Shown one piece after another: positions 39,958 to 48,370 of a stretch of DNA of 64,000 nt. Each line of letters begins with the position of its first letter. The first letter of the stretch is position 1. The notes beneath the pieces were generated by a model. That model was not told the DNA's origin, made no database searches, and was given only the letters and a program-made list of their open reading frames with translations. This DNA is from Halobellus captivus (GTDB taxonomy: Archaea; Halobacteriota; Halobacteria; Halobacteriales; Haloferacaceae), in the NCBI RefSeq assembly GCF_003697845.1, contig NZ_RDQE01000004.1:1-64000 (forward strand). The letters run 5' to 3'. Both the position numbers and the translations under genes were made by a program.

Positions 39958-40593
39958 GCGGGGTCGGCGTCGACACTCGCACGCTTCCCGTTCTCACCAC
40001 GGCGGTGGACGTCGGTCCCGGAGCCCGAACTCCTGAGCCGCGACGACGCCGATCCCGAGACGCGGCGGGCGAAAACCCGCCGTGGCTTGGTCCCGGGGGC
40101 GACGGAACGCTCGCTCCGTTCCCCGCGGTCGACGTCGTGGTGAGACCGAACCGTCGCACTCCACCGACCGACATCGGGCGCGTCCCGCTCTGATGGTCCA
40201 TGAACGCCCGGTTATCGGTGAACCGAGATCGGCGTCGAGCGTCCCGTGTTCGGCTCGACCACCGTCCTCGGGCAACGTATACGCAATAAATCCGTTTATA
40301 ACAGTATGACTTGACGGAACATGAGTCAATAATTATATATGTATTGGATTATATAACGTATTCTCCGGTCGACGCGGCCGACCGAGCGAGCGACGGGCGG
40401 CGGTAACCCCGACCGTGGTCGTTCTCTCGGGCGGAATCGACGGGACCCCGTCCAGTATGCTTACCTTACCGTCGTAATCGCAAGACCGTGGCGGTCCACT
40501 TGTCGCTTTCCGTGGGATCGTGGCCCGTTATCCAGATGCCGATAACGGGATCGAAACGGGATTACGTTCATTATATCTAATAGGATAGCCGTG
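39958..40593. other. Long non-coding region with hairpins and an A/T-rich end
   Basis: No gene found in 636 bases. Hairpins at 40063-40082 (CGGCGGG/CCCGCCG, loop CGAAAA) and 40104-40122 (GGAACG/CGTTCC, loop CTCGCTC) are followed by a promoter-like CGTTTATAACAGTATGA at 40293-40309 and a very A/T-rich run (about 40310-40370). A further hairpin (GGAGCCCGAACTCC) lies near 40019-40032. This could be a small structured RNA or an IS1341-type remnant on the minus strand. Nothing decisive is visible. Confidence 0.4.
40063..40122. ncRNA. Candidate structured RNA region (two adjacent stem-loops)
   Basis: Two perfect GC-rich stem-loops of 7 and 6 base pairs, 21 bases apart, inside the longest gene-free stretch of the window. 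The first could also act as the terminator of glmS, 106 bases downstream of its stop, but no T-run follows. Low confidence. Confidence 0.22.
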
Positions 40594-41214
40594 ATGGTGA
40601 ATGGCATGAGCGCAGGAAAGGGGTCATTCGGTGGGAGCTCATCCGTCGCCGATTCGGATACGGCATCGGAGACGGACATGTCTAATTTAGAAGACATCGG
40701 GAAGCAGCCGCGGTCGAACGGCTCGGTACTAACGAAGGGCGAGATCTTCGATCTACTGAAGAACAGCCGTCGTCGGAAGATCCTCGAGTACCTTCGCGAA
40801 CACGACGGGTCCGCGAAGCTCGACGAGCTCGCGGAGCACATCGCCGCGGACGAGAACGACATCACCGTCCAGCAGCTCTCGTCCGACCAGCGGAAACGGG
40901 TGTACATCGGGCTCTACCAGTGTCACCTTCCGAAGATGGACACCCTCGGCGTCGTCGAGTACGACAAGAACCGTGGCACCGTCGAGCTACAGGACTCCGT
41001 ATCGTCGCTCGTCCCGTACATGGAGGGGACCGACGACGGGAACGAAAGCGAGGAGCGGTCCTGGATGATCCCGGCCGTTGCCACGGGGGTCCTCGTTCCG
41101 GTGGGGCTCGGGACGTTGGGAGTCGGCGCGCTGTCGACGATCCCCCCTGCGGGATGGACGCTACTCAGCGTCGTCGGGATCGTGCTCATCGTGTTCATCC
41201 AACAGTTCACGTGA
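40594..41214 (+). CDS. DUF7344 winged-helix protein with two C-terminal membrane segments
   Basis: 206 residues from ATG 40594 (GTG 40591 and ATG 40606 are alternatives). After a flexible 45-residue N-terminus comes LTKGEIFDLLKNSRRRKILEYLREHDGSAKLDELAEHIAAD, then KRVYIGLYQCHLPKMDTLGVVEYDKNRGTVEL. This is the DUF7344 winged helix-turn-helix common in haloarchaea. Two hydrophobic helices (MIPAVATGVLVPVGLGTLGVG and TLLSVVGIVLIVFI) anchor it in the membrane with the HTH inside. A TATA-like TTATATCT (40571) fits a near-leaderless start. A one-component membrane regulator is the likely role, its target unknown. A paralogue follows at 41437-41958. Confidence 0.82.
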   Translation: MVNGMSAGKGSFGGSSSVADSDTASETDMSNLEDIGKQPRSNGSVLTKGEIFDLLKNSRRRKILEYLREHDGSAKLDELAEHIAADENDITVQQLSSDQRKRVYIGLYQCHLPKMDTLGVVEYDKNRGTVELQDSVSSLVPYMEGTDDGNESEERSWMIPAVATGVLVPVGLGTLGVGALSTIPPAGWTLLSVVGIVLIVFIQQFT

Positions 41215-41436
41215 TCGGTCACGCGGGACCAACGCGTCCGGGTTCACGGTTCGCAGCCGCCGAACCTCCTCCGATGAACTCCGATGAAGCGAACGGCGAC
41301 AACGCCGCCGCGGGGCGCAGTTCCGTGGCGCGTTCGAATCGAGCCGCGTTCCCACGAAAGTCGTGAAAGAGGAAGAGACGTGGGTGAGAAAGGGCCATGA
41401 GGGAGAAGAGACCGTGAGGGAGCAGGACCGAGGCGT

Positions 41437-41958
41437 TCAGTCCGAAACGATCCGTTCCAGGAAGTCGTATTCGTGCTCCCGTATCTCCGTCTCGTAGTAT
41501 TGGAACATCGCGAGGAGCAGTAGCACGACGACGAACGGAAGCGTCGTCACGGACGGAGCGAACCCGCTCAACTGGGCGAGCGAGAGCCCGAGACCCGTCA
41601 CCGCGAGCAGCGCGTAGTACAGCGACCACTGCCTGCTCGGTTCGATCTCTACGTTCAGGACGCGGGCGATGTCCGTGACCCGGTTGGTCAACACGACGGA
41701 CTTGTCGTCGCTGTCGTACCGTACCACTCCGACCTTCTCGAGTTTGGGTACGTGCGTCTGATACAGCGAGATGTAGAGGCGCTTGACCACGTCGTCGGTG
41801 ATCGGGTCGACCTTCTCCGCGCCCGCGGTGTCACGTGCGAGGTCGCGGAGGTCGGCCTCCCCGCCCCGACGGTGTAGGTGATACAGTATCTGCCGACGTC
41901 GCGAGCTACTCAGCACCTCGAATACTTCGTCTTTGGTGAGTTTTTCCGTCTCGTTCAT
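41437..41958 (-). CDS. Second DUF7344 winged-helix membrane protein
   Basis: 173 residues from ATG 41958 (MNETEKLTKDEVFEVLSSSR); the longer frame would need a TTG start at 42024. LTKDEVFEVLSSSRRRQILYHLHRRGGEADLRDLARDTA and KRLYISLYQTHVPKLEKVGVVRYDSDDKSVVLT are the same DUF7344 domain as the preceding gene. They are followed by two helices (LYYALLAVTGLGLSLAQLSG, TTLPFVVVLLLLAMFQYY) and a charged tail. It converges on its paralogue. Having two of these side by side with PadR, TrmB and HalOD1 genes makes this the regulatory part of the island. Confidence 0.83.
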   Translation of the reverse strand: MNETEKLTKDEVFEVLSSSRRRQILYHLHRRGGEADLRDLARDTAGAEKVDPITDDVVKRLYISLYQTHVPKLEKVGVVRYDSDDKSVVLTNRVTDIARVLNVEIEPSRQWSLYYALLAVTGLGLSLAQLSGFAPSVTTLPFVVVLLLLAMFQYYETEIREHEYDFLERIVSD

Positions 41959-42196
41959 AACTCCACTGTCATCCTTGGATGACCGTTCAGCCTCGTCATC
42001 ACACAAGCACGCTCGGTCGTTCAACGGTTATCCTTCATTCAATTTGTTATCACGTCCATATCGATCGATATTGACTCCCTTGTCGCCTCAGTTGGACGTG
42101 ATCGCGGCGCGAACGGGGACGCCCCGTCCGTCCTGCTCGGCGATGTTCCGCCTCGATCGGCGGGACGCAAAGACCTGTCGTACGGGCGGTTTAGCT

Positions 42197-42208
42197 CTGT
42201 ATAACAAA
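42197..42208 (+). promoter_or_regulatory. Promoter/operator CTGTATAACAAA upstream of padR
   Basis: TATA-like, about 34 bases before the ATG at 42235. The identical 12-mer recurs at 42557-42568 immediately downstream of the gene, with similar following bases. This could be two basal promoters, or a site recognised by the PadR protein in between. Confidence 0.5.
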
Positions 42209-42234
42209 ACTCCGATCGCCCCTTGTCGGAACAA

Positions 42235-42519
42235 ATGACAGACCGGCTCTTCGAGCTAACCAGCTTCCAGCGTGACCTGCTGTACGTGATCGCCGGCAAA
42301 ACGAACCCGTCGGGCCAGGAGATAAAACAGGAGCTCCAACGGGATATGGGCGAGATCACCCATGGCCGGCTGTACCCGAACCTGGACACGTTGGTGAAAC
42401 TGAACTACGTCGAGAAGGGGCAGAGCGACCGTCGGACCAACTACTACAGCTCCACTGAGAGGACGATGGAGAGCCTCAGAACGCGTCGGGAGTGGGAAGA
42501 CCGCCACGTGAACCTGTGA
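42235..42519 (+). CDS. PadR-family transcriptional regulator
   Basis: 94 residues from ATG 42235; a TTG four codons earlier is unlikely because of the TATA spacing. LTSFQRDLLYVIAGKTNPSGQEIKQELQRDMGEITHGRLYPNLDTLVKLNYVEKG is a complete PadR winged helix (helix-turn-helix with the 'G.LYP.L..L...G.V' recognition/wing motif), followed by QSDRRTNYYSST. PadR proteins usually repress their own or neighbouring genes. It is short and lacks the C-terminal dimerisation helix of larger members, like many haloarchaeal PadR proteins. The downstream neighbour, across a long leader, is the GT2 gene at 42832. Confidence 0.92.
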   Translation: MTDRLFELTSFQRDLLYVIAGKTNPSGQEIKQELQRDMGEITHGRLYPNLDTLVKLNYVEKGQSDRRTNYYSSTERTMESLRTRREWEDRHVNL

Positions 42520-42831
42520 AACCCGGCGGTAGGTGGGGGGAAACGAGCGTGAGGCACTGTATAACAAAGCCCGATTCTGCCGTGTCTCACAGACACGATC
42601 CCCGTTCGGTCGCGTTCGTTCCCGGTCGAGTGGGGTCACAACAAAGGACCGTAACATGAACGCAACACGAACTCGACGAGCTCGGTTCCGGATCCTCCCC
42701 TCCCGACGGGGCGAGTGGTGGCGAGTACGTGTCGATCGTCACGCTCGCGACGTCGGTCGTGGCGTGCGCTACGGGGTCTCCGTGGCTCGGGGGTCCGTCG
42801 ATCCGACACGAACCGGAGGTGCCGGGTAACC
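42520..42831 (+). promoter_or_regulatory. Long leader of the GT2 gene: promoter copy at 42557 and Shine-Dalgarno at 42815
   Basis: CTGTATAACAAA (42557-42568) is the only strong TATA-like site before the GT2 gene, 264 bases from its ATG. GGAGGTG at 42815-42821 is a clear ribosome-binding site 10 bases before the ATG at 42832 and fixes that start. A transcript beginning near 42588 would therefore have an unusually long 5' leader for a haloarchaeon. A short frame from 42655 (MNATRTRRARF...) is basic and probably not a gene. Confidence 0.45.
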
Positions 42832-43995
42832 ATGTACGACGGCCACAGCGTCGGCGTCGTGGTCCCGGCGTACAACGAGGAAGGCCACGTCGGGGACGTG
42901 ATCGAGACGATCCCGGCGTACGTCGACCGCGTGTACGTCGTCGACGACGCGTCGACCGACGACACGTGGACGGAGATCCGTGAACACGCCCGTCGGCTCA
43001 ACGACCCGTCCGTCGGTTCGAGGTCCGAGGACGTCGAACCGATCGGACCGGAGGCCGGCGGGTTCATCGTCGAGGCCGAGGTCGGAACCGACGGCGGGGT
43101 TACACCCGGGATAATGCCGATCCAACACGAAACCAACAGAGGTGCGGGAGCGGCGGTGAAGACCGGCTACGCCCACGCGCTCGCGGACGACATCGACGTG
43201 GTCGCCGTGATGGACGGCGACGGACAGATGGACCCGGACCACCTCGAGCGGATCATCGATCCGGTGGTCGCCGGCGACGTGACGTACGCGAAGGGGAACC
43301 GGCTGCGGTCCGGGCGGGACTACGAGCAGATGTCCCGGTGGCGACTGTTCGGAAACGGGCTCCTCACGTTCCTGACGCGCATCTCGAGCGGGTATTGGGA
43401 CCTCTCCGACCCGCAGAACGGGTTTACCGCGATATCCAACGAGGGGTTACGGGCGATCCGGTTCGACCGCCTCTACGACCAGTACGGGTTCCTCAACCAC
43501 ATGCTGCTCGCGCTCAACGTCAATCGGGAGCCGATCGCCGACGTCTCCCATCCGGCGAAGTACGCGGACGAGACGAGCGGCATCCAGTACTCGACGTTCG
43601 TGCCGACGCTGTCGATACTGCTCGCACGGAACTTCCTCGAGCGACTCGTGCGCTCGTATCTCATCCGACGGTTTCACCCGCTCATCGTCTGTTACGTTCT
43701 GGGCACTCTCACCCTGATAACGGGAGTGGTCGGCGGGTTGTACGCGGTGTCGACGCCCGCCGTCGACGGGTTCTTGGGGGGAATGGCGTCGATCACGGTC
43801 GGGGTGCTCGGCGGGCTGCTGTTGACGCTCGGTGCGTGGTTCGACGTTTCCGAGAACGAGGGATTGGTGCGGGACGTCGAACGCCCGGTCACCGATCCCT
43901 CGGACGCCGGCCAGCGGAGTCGGACGCTCCCCGGCTCGATACCCGACCCGATCCGGGACGGCGGGACGGTCGAACGAACGGACCTCGAACGCTGA
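42832..43995 (+). CDS. Polyprenyl-phosphate-type family 2 glycosyltransferase with membrane anchor
   Basis: 387 residues. SVGVVVPAYNEEGHVGDVIETIP, VYVVDDASTDDT, GAGAAVKTGYAHAL and VVAVMDGDGQMDPDHLERII give the dolichol-phosphate mannosyltransferase/AglJ-like GT-A core with DGDGQ metal motif. A loop of about 45 residues is inserted between the second strand and the GAG motif. Two transmembrane helices follow (PLIVCYVLGTLTLITGVVGGLY, MASITVGVLGGLLLTLGAWF) and a hydrophilic tail. Such enzymes load a sugar on a polyprenyl phosphate, the first step of glycan assembly. A Shine-Dalgarno supports the start, and its stop shares a base with the next ATG (TGATG). Confidence 0.9.
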   Translation: MYDGHSVGVVVPAYNEEGHVGDVIETIPAYVDRVYVVDDASTDDTWTEIREHARRLNDPSVGSRSEDVEPIGPEAGGFIVEAEVGTDGGVTPGIMPIQHETNRGAGAAVKTGYAHALADDIDVVAVMDGDGQMDPDHLERIIDPVVAGDVTYAKGNRLRSGRDYEQMSRWRLFGNGLLTFLTRISSGYWDLSDPQNGFTAISNEGLRAIRFDRLYDQYGFLNHMLLALNVNREPIADVSHPAKYADETSGIQYSTFVPTLSILLARNFLERLVRSYLIRRFHPLIVCYVLGTLTLITGVVGGLYAVSTPAVDGFLGGMASITVGVLGGLLLTLGAWFDVSENEGLVRDVERPVTDPSDAGQRSRTLPGSIPDPIRDGGTVERTDLER

Positions 43996-45152
43996 TGACC
44001 GACGTCGCCATCGTTCTCGGAACCCGACCCGAGGTGATCAGGCTCGCACCGGTGATCAGGGCGTGTCGTCGAAGCGGCGTGGAGCACGCCGTGATCCACA
44101 CGGGCCAACGGTATCCCGAGACACACGACATCGCGTTCTTCGATCGACTCGATCTTCCGGAACCGGAGTACACGCTCGGGGTCGGATCGGCGCCGCAGGG
44201 GGAGCAAACGGGCGAGATGCTGATCGGTCTCGAGGAGGTGCTCCGGGAGGTCTCGCCCGGGGTCGTCCTGGTCCAGGGGGACACGAACAGCGCCCTCGCG
44301 GGCGCGATCGCCGCCGGTAAACTGGACACGAAGCTGGGACACGTCGAGGCCGGAATTCGGAGTTTCGACCGAACGACGCCCGAAGAGATGAACCGGATAG
44401 TCGCGGATCACGCCTCGGATCTCCTCTTTCCGCCGACGGAACGGGAGGAGAACTACCTCGTACGCCAAGGGGTCTCACGGCTTCGGATCACGATCACCGG
44501 GAACACGGTCGTCGACGCCACCCGCCACCACCGCGACATCGCACGGAAGGAGAGTACGGTACTCGAGGACCTCGGACTCGAAGGCCGCGAGTACTTCCTG
44601 ATGACCACACAGAGGGGGGCGACCGTCGACGACCCGGCTCGGTTCGAGCGACTCGTCTCGGGCATCGGACGGGCCGGGGTCGAGCACGACCGCGACGTGA
44701 TCTATCCGATCCATCCGCGTGCACGGGAGCGACTCGAGACGTTCGGGATCGAACTGCCGGACCGGATCCGACGGATCGAACCACGGGACTACTTGGACCT
44801 CCTTCGGCTGGAGGCCGCCGCGGAGGTGATCCTCACGGACTCCGCCGACGTCCAGGAGCGGGCGTGTATCCTCGGCGTCCCCTGTGTAACGACGTGCGGG
44901 GACGCCGACCGGCCGGAGACGATCGAGGTCGGAGCGAACAGGCACGGTTCGTGTGACCCGGAGCGGATCGTCCGGAGCGTCGCGGAGATGGTCGATCGCT
45001 CCGGGAACTGGCGGAACCCGTTCGGCGACGGTGACGCCGCCGAACGGATCCTCGCGGAGCTCCCCGTCGAATCGACGACGGACGACCTCGATCCGTGGGC
45101 ACGGGACGGCGTCACTCTGGAACCGTCGCCCGGACGGTCTCGTCCCCGGTGA
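43995..45152 (+). CDS. WecB-like epimerase paralogue lacking the catalytic His
   Basis: 385 residues of the UDP-GlcNAc 2-epimerase fold: VAIVLGTRPEVIRLAPV, VIHTGQRYPE, VQGDTNSALAG (D96), LGHVEAGIRSF (E118) and PEEMNR. The position of the conserved His in 'TxHRxEN' is Gln (Q206 in TTQRGATVDDP). The UDP-site motif TDSGGVQEEA has become TDSADVQERA. The enzyme at 10717-11814 keeps both motifs at the same residue numbers. So this copy may be an inactive or regulatory paralogue, or use a different acid/base or substrate. It is coupled to the membrane GT2 and overlaps the convergent HalOD1 gene by 41 bases. Confidence 0.85.
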   Translation: MTDVAIVLGTRPEVIRLAPVIRACRRSGVEHAVIHTGQRYPETHDIAFFDRLDLPEPEYTLGVGSAPQGEQTGEMLIGLEEVLREVSPGVVLVQGDTNSALAGAIAAGKLDTKLGHVEAGIRSFDRTTPEEMNRIVADHASDLLFPPTEREENYLVRQGVSRLRITITGNTVVDATRHHRDIARKESTVLEDLGLEGREYFLMTTQRGATVDDPARFERLVSGIGRAGVEHDRDVIYPIHPRARERLETFGIELPDRIRRIEPRDYLDLLRLEAAAEVILTDSADVQERACILGVPCVTTCGDADRPETIEVGANRHGSCDPERIVRSVAEMVDRSGNWRNPFGDGDAAERILAELPVESTTDDLDPWARDGVTLEPSPGRSRPR

Positions 45153-45366
45153 TCGTTACGAAACAACCGGCCATCCGGAAGGAGACGGACAGGTCGATGT
45201 CGTCGGATCCCCACGCCTGATCGACGAGTCTCGACAGGGACTCGACGTCCACGACGTCCTGGAGCCGGTCGTCGATCGCTCTCGGGTCGACGTCGCGTTC
45301 GTCGGCTATCGTCGTAACGATCCGCCAGCAGATGTCGTCGGCCATGTCCGATCCCATTGTGTCCAT
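45112..45366 (-). CDS. Stand-alone HalOD1 output-domain protein
   Basis: 84 residues if started at ATG 45366; ATG 45357 and 45345 are alternatives and the frame is open to 45441. ADDICWRIVTTIADERDVDPRAIDDRLQDVVDVESLSRLV and DIDLSVSFRMAGCFVTITGDETVRATV follow the HalOD1 pattern. Its 3' end overlaps the convergent epimerase paralogue gene by 41 bases, a real antisense overlap because both proteins have family-typical C-termini. It is 168 bases upstream of no co-directional gene and probably stands alone. Confidence 0.78.
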   Translation of the reverse strand: MDTMGSDMADDICWRIVTTIADERDVDPRAIDDRLQDVVDVESLSRLVDQAWGSDDIDLSVSFRMAGCFVTITGDETVRATVPE

Positions 45367-45609
45367 CCTTTCGAAACGGGTACAGGGGTATCGGGGCTCC
45401 GTCAACGTGGGTAGCATGTCATTCGACCCGGTACTACACACGTAGCGTCACGCCGAACGGCGGGCGATCCCCGCGAACGTCGATCCCGGTGGCCAAACCG
45501 GCTCCGAAGCGTATTCGGTACCGACTCGACCGCGGCGTCCGGGTCGGTTCCGGACGCCGATCCCGATCCTCGATCGGTTCACACCGACCGATCGGGAGAC
45601 CGGTTCGGC

Positions 45610-48114
45610 TTACTCGTCCGGGTCGATCCCGCCGAACACGGCCGAGAAGAGCTTCCGCTCGCTCGTTCGGAGGTGTCTGTTGAACGTCGGCTGTGTGATC
45701 CCCATCGCGCCGGCGACCTCCTCGCCCGTGCTCGTCCGTGGCCACTCGAAGTACCCCGCCAAGTACGCGGTCCGTACCGCCTCGTACTGTCTGTCGGTGA
45801 GCCGATCGGCGACGGTCGCCGACCCGAACGACCGCTCCTCGACCGTTTCCCCGTCCCGCCGCGAGCGCAGTTCGACCGCGTCGTACCGTTCGTCGAGCGC
45901 CTCCACGAACGACCTGACGCTGACCGACCGCGGGAGCGTCACCGTGGCGTCGATGTCGGTCGCCGTCGCGACGAGGGAATCGACGTTCGCTCCGTGGGTC
46001 GCCAACCGATCGGCCACGGTCCGGCCGGCGACGGAGAGCTCCGTCCGACGGGCCGTCCCGCCGTCGAGCCGACGGACCGATTCGACGCCGTGGACCGTCG
46101 AGGACGCCGATTCGAGGTCGACGGCGGCGTCGACGTACACCAACGAGCGGTCGCCCTCCTGCGGTACCGTCCCGTCGATCCGGATCGGTTCCCCGAGCGC
46201 GTCGGCGAGACGGACGAGGAGCGCGTCCGGGGCGTCGACGTGTAACTCGAGTTCGACGAACGACTCGCTTCGAAGCGAACGCCTCGTCTCGATGCTGTTG
46301 ATGGCGTCGGCGATCGTGTCTCCGAGCTCCGCGAGCAGCTCGCCGAACTCCCCGTCGAAGGTCCCGACCCGATCGGCGTACAGCGTGAGTACCCCGTAGT
46401 CGAGGTCCTCGTACGACAGGGGGATGGCCATGACCGACCGGTAGCCGCATACGAGGGCGTGCTCCCGCCACGCGGCCTCGCGGAGCCGCTCCGAGACGTC
46501 GGTGACGACGACGGTCTCGGCGGCATCGAGTGCGCGACGGGTCGGCTCGTTCCGGAACGCCGACGGATCGGTCGAGGGTTGGGTGCTCTCGAAGTCGAGC
46601 GTGTCGAGGTAGCCCCCGTCGTCGCCCGCGTCGGAGACGAGGTCGAGACCCCCGCCGGTGAGATACGTCTCACCGAACCAGGCGAACCGAACCGGGTCCG
46701 CGTCGACCAACAGCGCACAGACGGCGTCGCCCACCTCCTGGAGGGTGTCGGCGTCGACGAGGGCCCCGTTCACGCGACGGATCAGGTCGTTGAGTTCGTG
46801 GAGCCGTTTGAGGGTCCGGTTCCGTTCGGTCAGGGCCTCGCTCTGTCTCGACAGCTCCGTCTCGCGGGTGACGCGTCCGAGCGCCGCGACCGCGTTGGCC
46901 GCCACCAGTTCCACCGACTCCCGGACGTTGTTCACGTTCTTCCACCCCGGGATCTCGGCGTAGAGGAGTCCGTGCTCGTCGAGGCTCGCGTACAGCGTTC
47001 GGACCGTCGACACCGTCCCGTCGTCGGACCGCTCCACGACCCGACCGCTCGGGTGTGTTTCGTCGTGGACGTCCGATCGTGCGGGCGAGGAGACGTCCGT
47101 GGGGACCGTCACGCCGTCCTCCCCGGTCAGGAACTCCTCCCAAACGGTGCTTCCGGGCCCGCGGGGTCCCGGGAGTTCCCCGGAGGCGACGACCGGCTCG
47201 AGGACTGACTCCACCTCGTCGAACGAGTACGCGACGACGGTCGCGTCCGGCCACACCGTCGTGGTGACGTCGAGCACCGTCTCGTAGACGGTTCGTTCCG
47301 TGTCGGCCCGGAGGAATCGCCGAGCCGACAGGTTCAGCTCGCGGAGGATCCGTTCGCTCCGACGCCGTTCGGACAGGTCCCGTATCACGCCGACACGTCG
47401 TTTCCGGCCGCTCCCGAACTCCACCGTCGAGAAGTGCGTCTCGATCGGAAGTTCATCGCCGTCCGCCGTACGGATCGTGGACTCGATCATGCCGACGTCC
47501 GAGCCGTCACCGCGAAGTCGATCGATGATCTCGTCCGCCATCTCGATCGTTTCGGACCCGGCAAGCATGGACGCGTGTGACCCGACGAGCTCCTCGCGAT
47601 CGTAGCCGGTTATCGTCGTGATCGCGTCGTTCACCGAAGTGATGACGAACGCCTCGTCGAGCGTGTACACGCCGTCGTCCAGCGTTTCGAGGATGCGGCC
47701 CGATCGGCGGAGTTCGCGTCGCATCGCGACGCGCTCCCCGACGTCCCGCATCGCCAGCGCGACGGCATCCCCGATCGGGGCCACACGGACCTCGATCGGT
47801 TCGTCCCGGTCGAGAGGCGTCTCGAACTCCACGACCTCGCCCGTTCGAAACGACTTCTCGACCGCGGCGTCGATGTCGATCCCCGTCGAGCCCACGACCC
47901 GGCTCACCTCGCGTCCGCCCGGTTCATCGTCGAGACCGAGCAGGTCGACGGCGGTCCGGTTCCAGGCGGTCACGGTCGAGGCGACGTCCACGACGAGGAG
48001 TCCGGTGGACACCTGATCGAGGAGTTCGGCGATCCGACGGAACGTATCGGTCCCCGTAGGTTCGAAACCGGTCCCCGTTGAGCCGTCCTTCTCGGCAGAT
48101 CCCTCGTTAGACAC
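45610..48114 (-). CDS. Bat-like multi-sensor regulator (PAS-PAS-GAF-GAF-HTH_10)
   Basis: 834 residues with no membrane segment. Two PAS domains cover about 30-260 (TGLLVVDVASTVTAWNRTAVDLLG; GVYTLDEAFVITSVNDAITTITGYDREELVG), followed by SERRRSERILREL. GAF-type regions lie at about 265-440 and 450-620 (RVNGALVDADTLQEVGDAVCALL ... YRSVMAIPLSYEDLDYGVLTLYA). A bacterio-opsin-activator-type domain spans about 630-770, and the C-terminal HTH_10 contains LTDRQYEAVRTAYLAGYFEWPR...GEEVAGAMGITQPTFNRHLR. The HTH_10 is the DNA-binding domain of Bat and of many haloarchaeal regulators. It is the divergent neighbour of the terpene-synthase-like gene across an A/T-rich region, hence a candidate regulator of it. 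Confidence 0.92.
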   Translation of the reverse strand: MSNEGSAEKDGSTGTGFEPTGTDTFRRIAELLDQVSTGLLVVDVASTVTAWNRTAVDLLGLDDEPGGREVSRVVGSTGIDIDAAVEKSFRTGEVVEFETPLDRDEPIEVRVAPIGDAVALAMRDVGERVAMRRELRRSGRILETLDDGVYTLDEAFVITSVNDAITTITGYDREELVGSHASMLAGSETIEMADEIIDRLRGDGSDVGMIESTIRTADGDELPIETHFSTVEFGSGRKRRVGVIRDLSERRRSERILRELNLSARRFLRADTERTVYETVLDVTTTVWPDATVVAYSFDEVESVLEPVVASGELPGPRGPGSTVWEEFLTGEDGVTVPTDVSSPARSDVHDETHPSGRVVERSDDGTVSTVRTLYASLDEHGLLYAEIPGWKNVNNVRESVELVAANAVAALGRVTRETELSRQSEALTERNRTLKRLHELNDLIRRVNGALVDADTLQEVGDAVCALLVDADPVRFAWFGETYLTGGGLDLVSDAGDDGGYLDTLDFESTQPSTDPSAFRNEPTRRALDAAETVVVTDVSERLREAAWREHALVCGYRSVMAIPLSYEDLDYGVLTLYADRVGTFDGEFGELLAELGDTIADAINSIETRRSLRSESFVELELHVDAPDALLVRLADALGEPIRIDGTVPQEGDRSLVYVDAAVDLESASSTVHGVESVRRLDGGTARRTELSVAGRTVADRLATHGANVDSLVATATDIDATVTLPRSVSVRSFVEALDERYDAVELRSRRDGETVEERSFGSATVADRLTDRQYEAVRTAYLAGYFEWPRTSTGEEVAGAMGITQPTFNRHLRTSERKLFSAVFGGIDPDE

Positions 48115-48370
48115 ACCGAATAAAGCACAGTGTCGCTGATAAATGCTACAGTATACTCACAAAATTATATATACGACTGATAGGAAGGACTACGAGCAGC
48201 AATAAATATATGATAAAATATACTTATTCTGTAAAAGTCTTGTTTGGGCCTTATTAAGCGGTTTTAGAGAATTTCCCGTATATTCTATATTTTACTAGAA
48301 ATATTATGAAAGTCACGAGATCTTGCTTTAATTAATCTATTGAAATTAGAACAAAACAATTAAGTCAGTT
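48115..48370. promoter_or_regulatory. Exceptionally A/T-rich divergent promoter region
   Basis: 256 bases of mostly A/T (for example ATAAATATATGATAAAATAT near 48202-48222 and TATATTCTATATTTTACTAG near 48271-48296) between the Bat-like regulator and the terpene-synthase-like gene. Nothing else in the window is this A/T-rich. It contains several possible TATA boxes on both strands and no gene. Confidence 0.55.

Noticed and set aside
42655-42829. Short basic frame between padR and the GT2 gene
   Set aside because: No domain, composition unlike local proteins, and a Shine-Dalgarno before ATG 42832 marks the real gene.
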